From contig CM028895.1 in the NCBI GenBank assembly GCA_016801885.1, positions 20,356,001 to 20,420,000 of the forward strand: 64,000 nt of DNA. Reading direction: 5' to 3'. Position numbers and translations under genes: made by a program. The DNA is from Toxotes chatareus. Its lineage: Eukaryota; Chordata; Actinopteri; Toxotidae. Below are positions 34,351 to 43,961 of this stretch, in pieces. Position 1 is the stretch's first letter. Every line of letters begins with the position of its first letter. The notes under the pieces are model-generated. The model saw only the letters and a list, made by a program, of their open reading frames with translations, was not told where the DNA came from and did no database searches.

Positions 34351-34785
34351 TGAGTACATCTCCCCATACACTGTTTTCTCTGTTAAATTTGTTCTCTGTG
34401 TAACAGTTTTTTTTTATGATTTTAAACAGATGTTCCATGTTTTTATGAACTTACTTATATTCACTTGATCACACTTGTTTTTATTTTTGGGTAACAATCT
34501 GTAAAGGACTTGGCTGGTGTTTATTTTACAGCTCTGAAACTGAAATTTCCTTTTCCCACCACCTGCAGTCTGTAGTTTCGTGTTTCTCATTCTCGGCTGC
34601 AGCACACTCTTCATTTAGTTTGTGCAGTGGATTCATAAATCATTCAGAATTTCAGAAATGTTTATTAAATTAAAGTTATTAAAAAGGAAAAACTGAACTA
34701 TCACATGATGCAACATCCTTTGCTTGCCTGGATTTTCTGTCATCCTCTCCAGCTCTGTCAGGTTGGAAGGGGAGTGGTCTCTGTT
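34351..34785. other. non-coding stretch, nothing recognised
   Basis: AT-rich; no recognisable content. Confidence 0.4.
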
Positions 34786-35240
34786 GGGTTTAAATCAGGA
34801 TCAGGATGGTATTAGGATGGTAGATTGAGCAGGTGATGGGTGGCACCTGGTTTCCCCAGACATGACACATGGCATAATTGAGGCCAAACACTTCAGTCTT
34901 GGTTTCTCCAAGCCGCTTTCATGTGTCTTTCTCAGTTTGGGCGGACAGCCAGCTATAGGAAGAGTCCTGATAGTTCCAAACCTCTTCCATTTATGAATTA
35001 TGGAGACCCGTGTGCTGCTGGGAACCTTCAATGCAGCAGAAATGTTTTATCCTTACCTAGATCAATGACTCACAGAAATCCTGTCTCCCAGCTCTGGGGG
35101 CAGCTCCTTCCACCCCATGGTCTGGTTTTCGCTCTGATATGCACTGTCAGCCGTGAGACCTTAAATGTACAGGTGTGTTCCTTTCCACATAATGTCCAGT
35201 CACAGTGCAGTGTGCTGTATATGTGTGACTATTTTTAATC
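34786..35240 (-). pseudogene. internally deleted Tc1-type transposon
   Basis: The minus-strand frame 35031-34801 holds the Tc1 DNA-binding end: STRVSIIHKWKRFGTIRTLP then IAGCPPKLRKTHESGLEKPR. This is the STVxSIIxKWKxFGTxxTLPRxGRPPKL signature. The frame then jumps to a piece corresponding to KIELFGLNSKxxVWRKPGTAHHLPNTI, here decayed to KCLASIMPCVMSGETRCHPS, so about 80 codons are lost. Upstream on the minus strand (35235-35040), GAAAGGAACACACCTGTACA, TTTAAGGTCTCACGGCTGAC and CATGGGGTGGAAGGAGC match the 5' leader of the same family. No catalytic triad remains. Confidence 0.75.
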
Positions 35241-36064
35241 ACCCCAAATAATCCTACAACAACTTTCTATTTATTTATTGCTCTGTAGCACTTTCACCAT
35301 CATGGTGCTCTAGAAAGCCAACAAAGCTGCTGATGATCATCAATACCAGCCGTGCTGTTGCAGCTGGTAATTACTGAGATATTTCAGCATGGACAGAAAT
35401 GGTGGATGACACTGCCGTCCCTGAAAATCCTAGTTATTTTGTTGTGTCTTTTCAAATGTAGGGCCTGTACCATAGCCATAGCCTCCAGCCTCATCTCACT
35501 GTGTAAACCACATATTATCTGGTGACAGCATAAACAGTCATGTTGATTTCTACAGTCTTTGGTTCACATTCGCTTGAATTCTGGGACTAGAATGAACTGA
35601 GACCAGTTATTTTTCCTAAATTACTTGAGCACACATTTTATGGAAAACAGTCTCATTTTATTTTCAGCTTTCAGATCCCTCACTTCCTAATTATGTTGTC
35701 TTGTGTTAGCATTGGTGGAGACGTATGTTCTGATGAAAACATCAATGTTCTCATCAACTGTTGGTTCTGCTTGGGGAGAGACTGCATCCCTCAGCGGGAG
35801 CTGTCAGCTATGAACTAACACCTGCCTTCCAATCAAATTATTTAACGGATGGCTCCAGCTCCTTTCACCTTGAGGCAAGCTGTGATTTCTGGAATATCTG
35901 TCTGCAGTCCCTACAGCTTCAGGTTGGAGCTATTCATTAGCTGCCAGCTTGTATTGTTAAGAGCAGCCATGTATCCTGTCTGATGCTGATTAATTTGTTA
36001 GATTGAAAATGGAATGATTTTATAAACTAATAAAAGGTCTGTGGTTAAATGACTCAGATCTCTC
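35241..36064. other. non-coding stretch, nothing recognised
   Basis: No recognisable content. Confidence 0.4.
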
Positions 36065-36430
36065 AGATGTTCAAGTTGCATTTCCTTTGCTGCGCTTTTC
36101 CTTTGCTCCTGGATTACTGTTGTTAAACGCTCTCTGAAGTCATTTCACAGCATCTGTACTGGGTCAAGGTCTGGACTCTGATTGGACCAGCCTAAAAGGT
36201 GAATTTTCTTTGTTTGAAGGCGCTCTGTAGTAAATTTACCTTCATATTTTGGATCAGTAGCCAGCTTCGACTGAGCTTCTGCTGGCATGTTGTCACCCTG
36301 ATGTCATCATGTAAGATACCTTGATAAATCTAGGAATTCATTTTCCCCTCCATGATTGGTGGGCTGTCCAGGCCGAGAGGCAGCGAAGCTCCCTCCTCTG
36401 TGCTGTGCTCACAGCAGTACATCGCACCAT
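36065..36430 (-). pseudogene. Tc1-type transposase C-terminal fragment
   Basis: Minus-strand translation gives, with breaks, SFAASRPGQP, GENEFLDLSRYL, NMPAEAQSKLATDPKYEGKF then TTERLQTKKIHLLGWSNQSP and DLDPVQML. The order GCFAAxGPGxL, KMNSxxYxxIL, WVxQQDxDPKHxSK, TxxWLxxKxIxLLEWPSQSP and DLNPIExLW is that of the DDE half of Tc1 transposases. The middle catalytic aspartate region is decayed (ATDPKYE) and no terminal repeat was found. It is the third minus-strand Tc1 relic within about 3 kb but represents a different family from its neighbours. Confidence 0.7.
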
Positions 36431-36920
36431 AACTGCATGTTTATAATTGTCACCATAATGATGAATATCCTGAACACCTGCTGCTTTAGGGGCTCTATTT
36501 CAGGACCCACTTGTATATGTGATATCAGAGGATGAGGACCTAAAGGGTTGTTCAGGTTGGAGAACTTATTGGTTTGCTTAAGCTGTTTCTTACTGTGAGT
36601 GATAGGATCATACATCAGAGACATGAGAGATTTTGTGTGTGTGTGTGTGTTTATGGACTTGAAGTAGGTAGGACCCAGTTGCGAAAAAGCTCATGTAACA
36701 CAGTTTGGTACCACTTTGGCAGCACAGTACATAAATGTGATCAGTAACTAAGAAATGAATAAGGATATTGTTATTCAGATTCACAGATTGCCCTGTTTGT
36801 TTACTCTTGCACTCAGATACAGATACAGAGACAGAGTAAAGGTTCAGCAGCTGATAGTTCATTGCAAGATTTGCAGATGAGTTCTTCCAGAGGAGCAGGG
36901 CAGCTTCCTGTGTATGCATG
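36431..36920. other. non-coding stretch with (TG)n
   Basis: A TG run lies at 36634-36651; otherwise nothing. Confidence 0.4.
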
Positions 36921-37245
36921 ATGTGACACCCTCAGAATTCAAATAAATGCATTTTGTGATGGGATTCATTTAGGTACAAATCTTGAATGCAACCATTCAT
37001 GTCAGTTTCTAATTGAAGGGGGGCCCATTGGCCTGCAGTGACTGTACCCTTTGCCTTGTCCTCAGGGTTTTGCTAACTTAGACACTGAAGAAGGTTTAGT
37101 CATTTTAATTTGGTTTGTCAACAAAAGACAGAGTTATTGATGTGACACCTTTGTGAATTCAAATGATTACATTTTGTGGTTGGTTTTCATTTAGGTAAAG
37201 CTGCATTCTATTTTTCTGTGAAATCAGACAAACCTTGAATGCTGA
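36921..37245 (+). repeat. local imperfect duplication
   Basis: GATGTGACACC..GAATTCAAAT, CATTTTGTGATGGG, TTCATTTAGGTA and CTTGAATGC at 36921-36990 recur at 37138-37240 (GATGTGACACCTTTGTGAATTC, ACATTTTGTGGTTGG, TTCATTTAGGTAAAG, CTTGAATGC). The second copy has an extra 25 or so bases before the last block. Unrelated sequence separates them. Confidence 0.7.
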
Positions 37246-37680
37246 TTTTCAGATTCAGAGAACTCTATTTGTCCCCGGGAGGCAATTTAAGGCACACTGA
37301 GCAGCACGAGATAGAAAACAAGACACTTCAAAACAAGACAAAACAAGACAAAAAAAATGAATAAATAAAAACACAATATGTACAAAATATTTACAAAAGC
37401 AGGATGGATAAAGTGCAGACAGGGTAAATGTAAAGTGGAATTATTATTTTACATGTTACTGCAGAGGTAGTATGGATAATAAATAGTAATAAATAACCAC
37501 AGAAAACAGGTGCTTTAAAAAAGGTGCATAAAACGAAACTGTACAGAAGAGACAGAGAGAGAGAGAGTGAGAGAGATGGGGGGGGGAGGTTGATGTTGAT
37601 GTCTTTGATGATCTTGCCTGCCAACCCGAGTGCCTGTTGGTCATTTCAAAAAGAAAATGTGCAGTTCATCACATTTGAAG
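37246..37680 (-). mobile_element. LINE 3' untranslated end, minus strand
   Basis: The plus strand starts TTTTCAGATTCAGAGAACTC then TATTTGTCCCCGGGAGGCAATT. On the minus strand this is the AATTGCCTCC..GGGGACAAATA..TTCTGAATCTGA end of a teleost LINE or derived SINE. The following A-rich part has AACAAGACAAAACAAGAC and many ATAAATA words. The right part has TTTGATGATCTTGCCTGCC, which corresponds to a conserved motif of such untranslated regions. Embedded GA repeats lie at 37550-37576. No coding survives. Confidence 0.5.
37550..37576. repeat. (GA)n simple repeat
   Basis: GA run with one interruption, followed by a G9 run at about 37579. Confidence 0.85.
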
Positions 37681-39279
37681 TTAAGATGACACTCTGAGAG
37701 ACAGATAAATGGTAAAAAAAAAAAAAAAAAAAAAAAACACATTCTTTGCTTGGCATTGGGATGCGGATTGCTGGTTTGGTGTACTTGCATCCTTTTCATT
37801 TGAACTTGTCAGCTCTCCGTCACACACACATCTGTTTGTCTTGGTGCTAATGGATCAGAGAGCTGATCTGGTCACTCATTGCTGTGGTATTACACAAAGC
37901 AGATGGTGGATTTAACTGACTAAGACAGGGTGAAGTAGTGTGTATTGTTAAAGCCACAGAGGAGGCTTATGTTCTAATGCACAGGGAAAGGACATTTGAG
38001 ATTCAAATGGTGCATTAACGGGTCAAATGCACGGCTGTCTGGTGTCTCAGCCTAACCTCTGAACTGTATTGGGGACATGAAAATGGGTTTTCTGATGTGA
38101 CCTCTGATTAATCCACCTCCTGACCACTGTTCTCTCCTGTCCTCCCCTCTAAAATGGCTTCCATCCATGGCAGGTGGCAGAAAATAACAGCACCCAGGAA
38201 ACACCCCACCCCCGACCCAGACCCTCTCTCTCTCACTCTCTCTCTCTCTCTCCCAGTGTCACAGGAGCACCGTTCCAAAAGCAAGCCTCACTTTGATGCT
38301 TCTTGGCTGAAAATGAGAGATCCTGCTGCCAGCCTGCTACCTGACTGCTTATGCAAAACGGGGAGGCGTCCATCCCACAGGCCATCTGTGAACACCTCTA
38401 TGTTTTGCATATGGCTCCTCATAAGAGTCTTCAGAGAATAGGCAAAAGGATTAAAATGCTTTCAGCATCCAGCATCTTGTTAATGGACAGAAATGAGATG
38501 GAAGTGTAACGTTATCTGGACTGAATTACATGCAGACCCAGCACCCACTGCAGTGTGTGTGCCTCTGGGGGCTCTGAGCAGGGTGCTACAGATCTGATTT
38601 CATCCTCTATTCTGATGCAAAGTTCTGTATGATACATGCAGACTGCAAAGCCTTAGGTAGAGGTGTCCGTTAAAGGCCATTCATGGGCACACATGCCACT
38701 TCTTCTAAATGCTTGATCACCTTCTGCACATGTAACTGGCATGTTAGGCACACGCTCAGTTAAGCATGTGAATCAGTTTGTGGTCCAGGTGTGTCTACAC
38801 AGGAAATATACAGGGGAAGCCTTGTGCCTTTGCTGCAGGTGGTGTCATTCACTGGTAGAGCTGTGTTCTATGGGTGAGCACATTTGTCCACTGTGCTTTT
38901 TGTTCCCTTCTCACTTTCTTTAAGGTACAGTAACAGGTGCAGGGATGTCTGTAGTGATTTTGTGTGTGTCATGCCTTATTTTCAACCCTTCTCTAAATGA
39001 AAATGTCGTTATTGGAAGTGGAATAAAAGGCCCAGGCATCTTTTAATTGAATAAAACCATAAAAAGGCACTCTGTTTCACTCTGTTAGAAATAAAGGTCC
39101 TGCATTCAAGATTTTACTATGGTTAAATAAAGTATTATCAACAAAATGAACTTACTCAAAATCTGTTCAAGTTGGAGATCATTTAAAATGTCTTATACAT
39201 TGTTGGGCAATGGGACTGAACAGAACATCAGCAGTTCCACCTCCTCTGCTGAGACAACTCTCACTACATTCTTTAAAAC
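37681..39279. other. non-coding stretch with poly-A and (CT)n
   Basis: A24 at 37714-37737 and CT at 38224-38253. The CT run ends TCTCTCCCAG and is followed by an open frame to 38441, which mimics a splice acceptor plus exon. The frame shows no recognisable protein. Confidence 0.4.
37714..37737. repeat. poly-A tract (24)
   Basis: An uninterrupted A homopolymer. Confidence 0.95.
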
Positions 39280-39535
39280 TGTTTTGTCCACTGCCCACTT
39301 AATCTTGGAACAGTCACACGTTAAAGGAGCCCAGTCTGGATCTTTCCACAGTTACTAACTACTGACCAATTTCCAATTTTGCCTCTCTTAGCAAAATAAT
39401 TGAAAAGCTGATGTCCACAAGTATTTGGCAGACCACCTGACCCTCAACAACTTCCATGTTACATTTTATTCAGGTTTCTGTGCTACTGACGCAACCCTTC
39501 ACAGTGTAATGAATGCTCTCCAGAGTTAACAGTTA
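39280..39535 (+). pseudogene. L2-type LINE reverse transcriptase fragment
   Basis: With stops and frame breaks, the plus strand reads LLTNFQFCLS (from NNYRPISNLPF), AKIIEKL-like coding, then YLADHLTLNNFHVTFYSGFC and ATDATLHSVMNALQS. These follow LxDHLxxNNLxxxFQSGFRxxHSTETALLxVxND of L2/CR1-group reverse transcriptase. It represents a domain close to that of the 21.5-kb copy but is from a more diverged element. Confidence 0.6.
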
Positions 39536-40879
39536 ACATGTGACAGACACGTATAAATTATGATACGTTATACTATACATTCATGAGTACATATCTTAAA
39601 AAAAATAAACATGACTCTGGCAGGTTAAGGTGAATTTTTTGTCTGTCGAAACTCTGAATAACTGACACTGTACCAGAAAAGTAGAGAAGATGGTGTTTGA
39701 TTGACAGATACCGCATTTTGGATTGAAGTGTAAAGATTTTACAGTATGTCGCTATATCCACTGTCTTCACTGAGTTCACAGACAGTATGGAGTGCCAGCA
39801 ATCACTCAGTATATGAAGTTTGACGGTGACAAAGGAAGGACTCAGGCAGGACGGTTCAATTCCCTCCAGGCTCCTGTAGGATTTCTGAGTGTCTGGACCG
39901 CTCCTGTTTGTGTAAGAGCTTTCACATTTCTGTGGCACTCACATTCAAAGACTTCTGACGCCACAGCGGGACAGCCTGGGAATTCACTGATTCCTCTCTT
40001 CCTACATGGATTATTGTAAAATGCAAGTGCATTAGAGCTTAGCTTTCACATTCTGTCAGTGCTGCTGGGTCCTCCATACATTCTCTCTCAGTACAAGCTT
40101 TTCTCTTTTCAACCATTCAAAACTTTAGTTGTTCTTGCAGGATTTTGGAGACAGTGTTCTACAAGCCGAGAGGCGCAGACGAATGGGTCAAATGATCCAC
40201 CTTTCATCACAAAATGTTTTAAATGTCACTGATCACGTTTCATATTGTATGTAAACAACAGCTGTTTGCTATGCTGTCTGAATGACTGCGCTATTTAAAA
40301 CTGCATTAATATTTTGTTTTTCCTCTTTGAACGGTTGGGCGGAGGCTATATTAGCAGTTACAAACACAACACACCTGAATCCCCAGCCTCAGTTTGGGTA
40401 TACACACAAGGTTTTGAGAAGGGGGTCTGCTGTGTTCTGTGTTTTGATTAGCTGTTCATCATGAGTGTAATGCTAAATCAGTGAAGGACTCCTTCAATGT
40501 GGAATCCTTTTTGAAAAGGGAAAGCATTTATTATTCATGGGTACAACAGTGTCCAAAAGAATGAAAGTCTGCTCCTTAAGTCCATTTCTAAACACAACTG
40601 GGTGGACAAATGTTACATAACCATCTTTGTCCAACTTGAAAACCTCTTTTTGGTGTGTTTCTCATCATGACATGCTTTTTTCTGTTGTTTTTTTTTTTTC
40701 TTGCAATTTTCTATTCTGTTTATGTTGTTGGATTCTGTACGTAAATCCCCATAAATTGTCAAATTGGTATATGTACATCTCTGGTTGTGCATAGATTAAA
40801 CAAATGTGATACAACATGTTAATCAAGTGCATTCTTGATCTTTGTACAGAGTCAGACTGTTGTCAGACTGGACAGACTC
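39536..40879. other. non-coding stretch, nothing recognised
   Basis: No domain-bearing frame. Confidence 0.4.
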
Positions 40880-41035
40880 CATGTCCAGTCTTTATGATAA
40901 GTAAGGCTAACCACATCCTGGCTACAGGTCCATACCGAACACACAGACAAAATATTGACATCAGAGTTTTCATTTCACTCTCTGCATGAAGCCAATAAGA
41001 ATATTTTCCACATTGTTAAATTATTCATTTTTAGT
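40880..41035 (+). repeat. common teleost dispersed repeat fragment
   Basis: CCAGTCTTTATGATAAGTAAGGCTAACCACATCCTGGCTACAGG is followed by ATATTGACATCAGAG, TTTCACTCTCTGCATGAAGCC and AATAAGAATATTTTCCACATTG. This is the layout of a very frequent teleost repeat (CAGTCTTTATGCTAAGC..GCTAACC..TCCTGGCTGTAG..CTCATCTAACTCTCxGCAAGAAAGC..AATAAG). Its other end appears reversed at 10.3 kb. Confidence 0.5.
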
Positions 41036-41599
41036 GTGCTGCAGCTCTTTGTGGTCAGGGTCAGATGATGCCTAATGCTTTTAGTTACCCACTGAACTTC
41101 TTCCTTGAGCTTCACCATCAGGCCAAAATGTTCCCTTTAGCAAAATTCAATTCAATTCAATTCAAAGCAAAACAAGTGTCAAAATGGGTAAATCTCATTC
41201 CCTTTAATTTTCGATTAATTTCCATTTGTTAAAACAGTAGCGTATGACCCCCCCCCCCCCCCTCCCAAGCGTACACTTGGTTGCGCCCATTTTAGCTGCC
41301 CGGTCAGCTAGCACGCACACCTCTGTTAGCTGGTTTACTGCGTTGCTTGGTTCAAAGGTAATAATTCACTGTGTCGGTGAAAGTGAACAAACGGAGGAAG
41401 AAACAGCTGAAAAACGGAGGAAGAAACCGCTGAAAAACGGAGAAAGAAGGACAAACAGCCACGTTTTTCTTTTTTGTTTCTCCAGACACTACGTAAGTAG
41501 ACACGCGAACACGTAACATTAGCTTAGTATGTAAGGCAGTAGCTAACGTTTCAGGTAACTGTTAGTTACTCAGTTGTGAAAAGTAACTAAGTACATTAA
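41036..41599. other. non-coding stretch with simple and tandem repeats
   Basis: A minus-strand TTGAA-type LINE tail (about 41146-41165) stands without a body. A C15 run is at 41248-41262 and a purine-rich tandem repeat at 41387-41450. The 41263-41570 segment is locally richer in CpG (GCGCCC, ACACGCGAACACG) but has no exon signal. Confidence 0.4.
41387..41450. repeat. 24-bp purine-rich tandem repeat, about 2.6 copies
   Basis: AAACGGAGGAAGAAAC then AGCTGAA is repeated with near identity, the last copy truncated (AAACGGAGAAAGAAGG). Confidence 0.8.
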
Positions 41600-41895
41600 G
41601 TAAAGTTACTCAAGTACTGTGTTTAAGTACCATTTTGAGGTGCTGGTACTTTACTTGAGTATTACTATGCCGTTGTGCTTTATTCGCCCACTCCACCACA
41701 TTTCAGAGGAGAATATTGTGCTTTCACTCTACTACATTTATTTGACAGCTTGACAAGTTTCTTATAAGAGTAAGTTTCTTTTAAGATACAACTCGTTAAA
41801 GACTAAACCAGTGGTTTCCAGCCTTTTTGTCTTCTTTCAAACAGCAGTGTGTAATTGGGGTCACAGTTCAGATGTCTATGAGCTGTTACAGCTCC

Positions 41896-42793
41896 CAGGG
41901 TTCCTACGCAAGTATGGAAAAGTATGGAATTTGATTTTTATAAATTTCCAGGTTTGGAAAAGTATGGAAAATGGAAACTATTGTATGGAAAAATATTCAT
42001 GTTTCCAAGACTATTACCACTGTTCTATTTTCTAAAACATAAAATTATGGAAATCTAAGAAAGAGAAATAGATCAATCTGTTTTTAAGGCCCTTAGCAGC
42101 ACAGCTAAAATGTTTGTGTGAGAGCACACAGTAGGCTATGTGTCATAGACTGTATAAAACAGCAATGCGTTCATATAATAGATCCATGGCTACACATCCC
42201 AGAAAACATTTGGGTAGATTGACAAGTTGAAGGCCCAGCCCTCTACTCTTATCCTCCTCCAACCCATTGGCCCGCCCAGGTGTCATCAAGTTTCACTGCT
42301 GCTTCCACAGACGGGTGATGTCCACACTGTGAGCCAGCTATGCAAAATGCCTGTTTATGATCGTTGACAGAAATCGTTATGGGTAAATGTAAATTCTCTG
42401 ACGACTGGCTCATAAACCCCAAATATAAAGACTGGTTTGAGAAGGATCCCAAATGGATAAAGAAAGCTAAATGCAGACTATGTGTGACATCGTTTGACAT
42501 CTCCAACATGGGGGAGGCGGCGGTTGTGATTTGAATTTGTCTGGGTTTGGTCTTTATTTATTTGTATGAGCTACATTACCTAGCTATAATCTTCTGGAAA
42601 TTATTTGGTGACATAATGGCATATATATTCAGAATAATGAAAACAAACGATAAATTCCATAATTTATTTACACGACACACATCTATTTACTCAAATGTCA
42701 CAAATTATTTGATTTATTTTTTACTGAGAAGTCTGGAAATTAGGGTCTGGAAAAGGTATGGAATTTTGACGTTTCAAATGTGTAGGAACCCTG
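41896..42793 (+). mobile_element. DNA transposon with CAGGGTTCCTAC termini and 6-bp target duplication
   Basis: The 898-bp element begins CAGGGTTCCTAC and ends GTAGGAACCCTG, a perfect 12-bp inverted repeat. It is flanked on both sides by AGCTCC (41890-41895, 42794-42799). The uninterrupted site, with one AGCTCC, is preserved in copy B at 62975-62980, so both ends and the 6-bp duplication are well supported. Inside the termini are direct, not inverted, copies of AAAAGTATGGAA or close variants (41910-41925, 41955-41972, 42745-42765). It encodes only a short zinc-finger fragment. Six-base duplications do not fit hAT (8), Tc1 (TA) or Harbinger (3); IS3EU-type elements are a possible home by duplication length, but that is inference. 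Confidence 0.85.
42379..42534 (+). pseudogene. truncated transposase N-terminus (C2-type zinc-finger half)
   Basis: A 51-codon frame starts MGKCKFSDDWLINPKYKDWF and continues EKDPKWIKKAKCRLCVTSFD and ISNMGEAAVVI, then stops. The pattern KCxFxDxWLxxxxFKDWLxxxP...A.CxxC...F.ISNMG..AL.SH...KKH is a familiar N-terminal zinc-finger module of vertebrate transposase-like proteins. Here the Cys pair (KCRLC) is present, but the frame ends just before the expected His pair. The frame lies wholly inside the 898-bp transposon, in its + orientation, and points to the origin of the element from an autonomous parent. The function of the parent's catalytic part cannot be deduced. Confidence 0.6.
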
Positions 42794-43961
42794 AGCTCCA
42801 CCAAACACTGATTTTTCCCTCTGAACTTCTCACGCTGTTTCATTTCAATGAATGTTCTAATGATCCAACATCTGACCAAAAATCAAAGATGAGAGAAAAT
42901 TTTTTTTGTTGTCATCATACTATAGAGTATATTTTACATAAGTAAAGTCATTGTTCCTCTGGTAAAATAATGGTATCTGATCACAGTGCAAGCAGCACAG
43001 AGAGACAGGCTGACAGCAGCGGACAGACAGGGACCTGGTCTGGAGAGATACAGATGATCAGGTGAGAAAGTGGAATGTGAACTATAATGGAATTTAGTAG
43101 AGCACAGAGACAGTGAGTGTAAGTACCTTAGTGACGGACTACAGGTGACTGACAGCAAGCAAGAATGAGCAAAGTGTCTTGTTGATACAAAACCAGGTTA
43201 GGAAGAGACTGTGCTAAACTTGTTTTAACTTGTTTTCAGTTTGTTTAATGTTTTATGAAAAGCTGGCGTTGCCCACCCCTTTGTCTTACTCTGATTAAGA
43301 TTGGGATATTGCGTCCATGTAACTGCAGTCATTGATTGAGAAGTGTAAAGATGCAGTTATTTCAACACTGCATGCTATGTTTATGTCAGGAGACTAACAG
43401 GGATATAGAGACAGAACCAGGCAGAGAGCAGTTGTTTAGAATCATGGTCTTGTGTTTGATTCTTTGTATAGGCCTGTGATTTCATTCCCATTAGACTTTT
43501 CAGTGTAAATGCACACAGACTTTTATTTTGAGACAAATCAACAAAATGCAGATTAAGTTGGACACACTTCAAAGTCCATAGCACATATTTTTGTAAAAGG
43601 GAGAATCTGTCATTTGTTCTACCACAGCATTAGCTGTTGTTCTGATCACAGTATTCACATAAACATGCTTTAGGTATGTCATTTTTGTGCATTGAAATCT
43701 ATCCCATTCTCTACTACTGGAAAAGACATACCCCCCCACCCCCCACCACGCACCACGCATGTCTGTACCATGGTTACGCCCATAAGGGTTTGGATTTAAT
43801 TAACAACTGAATACTTCATTATGAGATTTTTGCTATAACTTAATACTTAAGATTGAAATATAAATACCACAGAACTTCTTACTTTCCAATAATTTTATTT
43901 TGAAAAACAGATGGTAGGTAAGTTAAGTTAAGGTAAGATAAGATAAGTTGTTTCTCATATA

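Larger units (their letters stand above)
41600..43790 (+). repeat. long duplicated unit, copy A (interrupted)
   Basis: Ordered blocks shared with copy B at 62.7-63.9 kb include TTACTCAAGTACTG, AAGTACCATTTTGAGGT, TACTTTACTTGAGTATTACT and AACCAGTGGTTTCCAGCC. Further shared blocks are CAGCAGTGTGTAATTGGGGT, CTCCACCAAACACTG, TCATTGTTCCTCTGG, CAGCGGACAGACAGGGACCT, ACAGTGAGTGTAAGT, GATTTCATTC and GTACCATGGTTACGCCC. The left part is the 5' part of a common teleost repeat, but similarity continues far past that repeat's usual end. Copy A carries an 898-bp transposon, lacks about 250 and 150 bases of the repeat interior present in B, and has about 300 bases at 43143-43439 that B lacks. No coding capacity was found. 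Confidence 0.8.

Noticed and set aside
38154..38441. CT tract plus CCCAG followed by an open frame, looking like an acceptor and exon
   Set aside because: The pyrimidine tract is a simple repeat, the downstream frame shows no recognisable protein, and no donor follows.
41811..42035. Frames beginning MVSSLFVFFQTAVCNWGH in both duplicated units (also 62896-63078)
   Set aside because: The shared peptide reflects shared non-coding repeat DNA. Frames diverge at the transposon insertion and have no domain.
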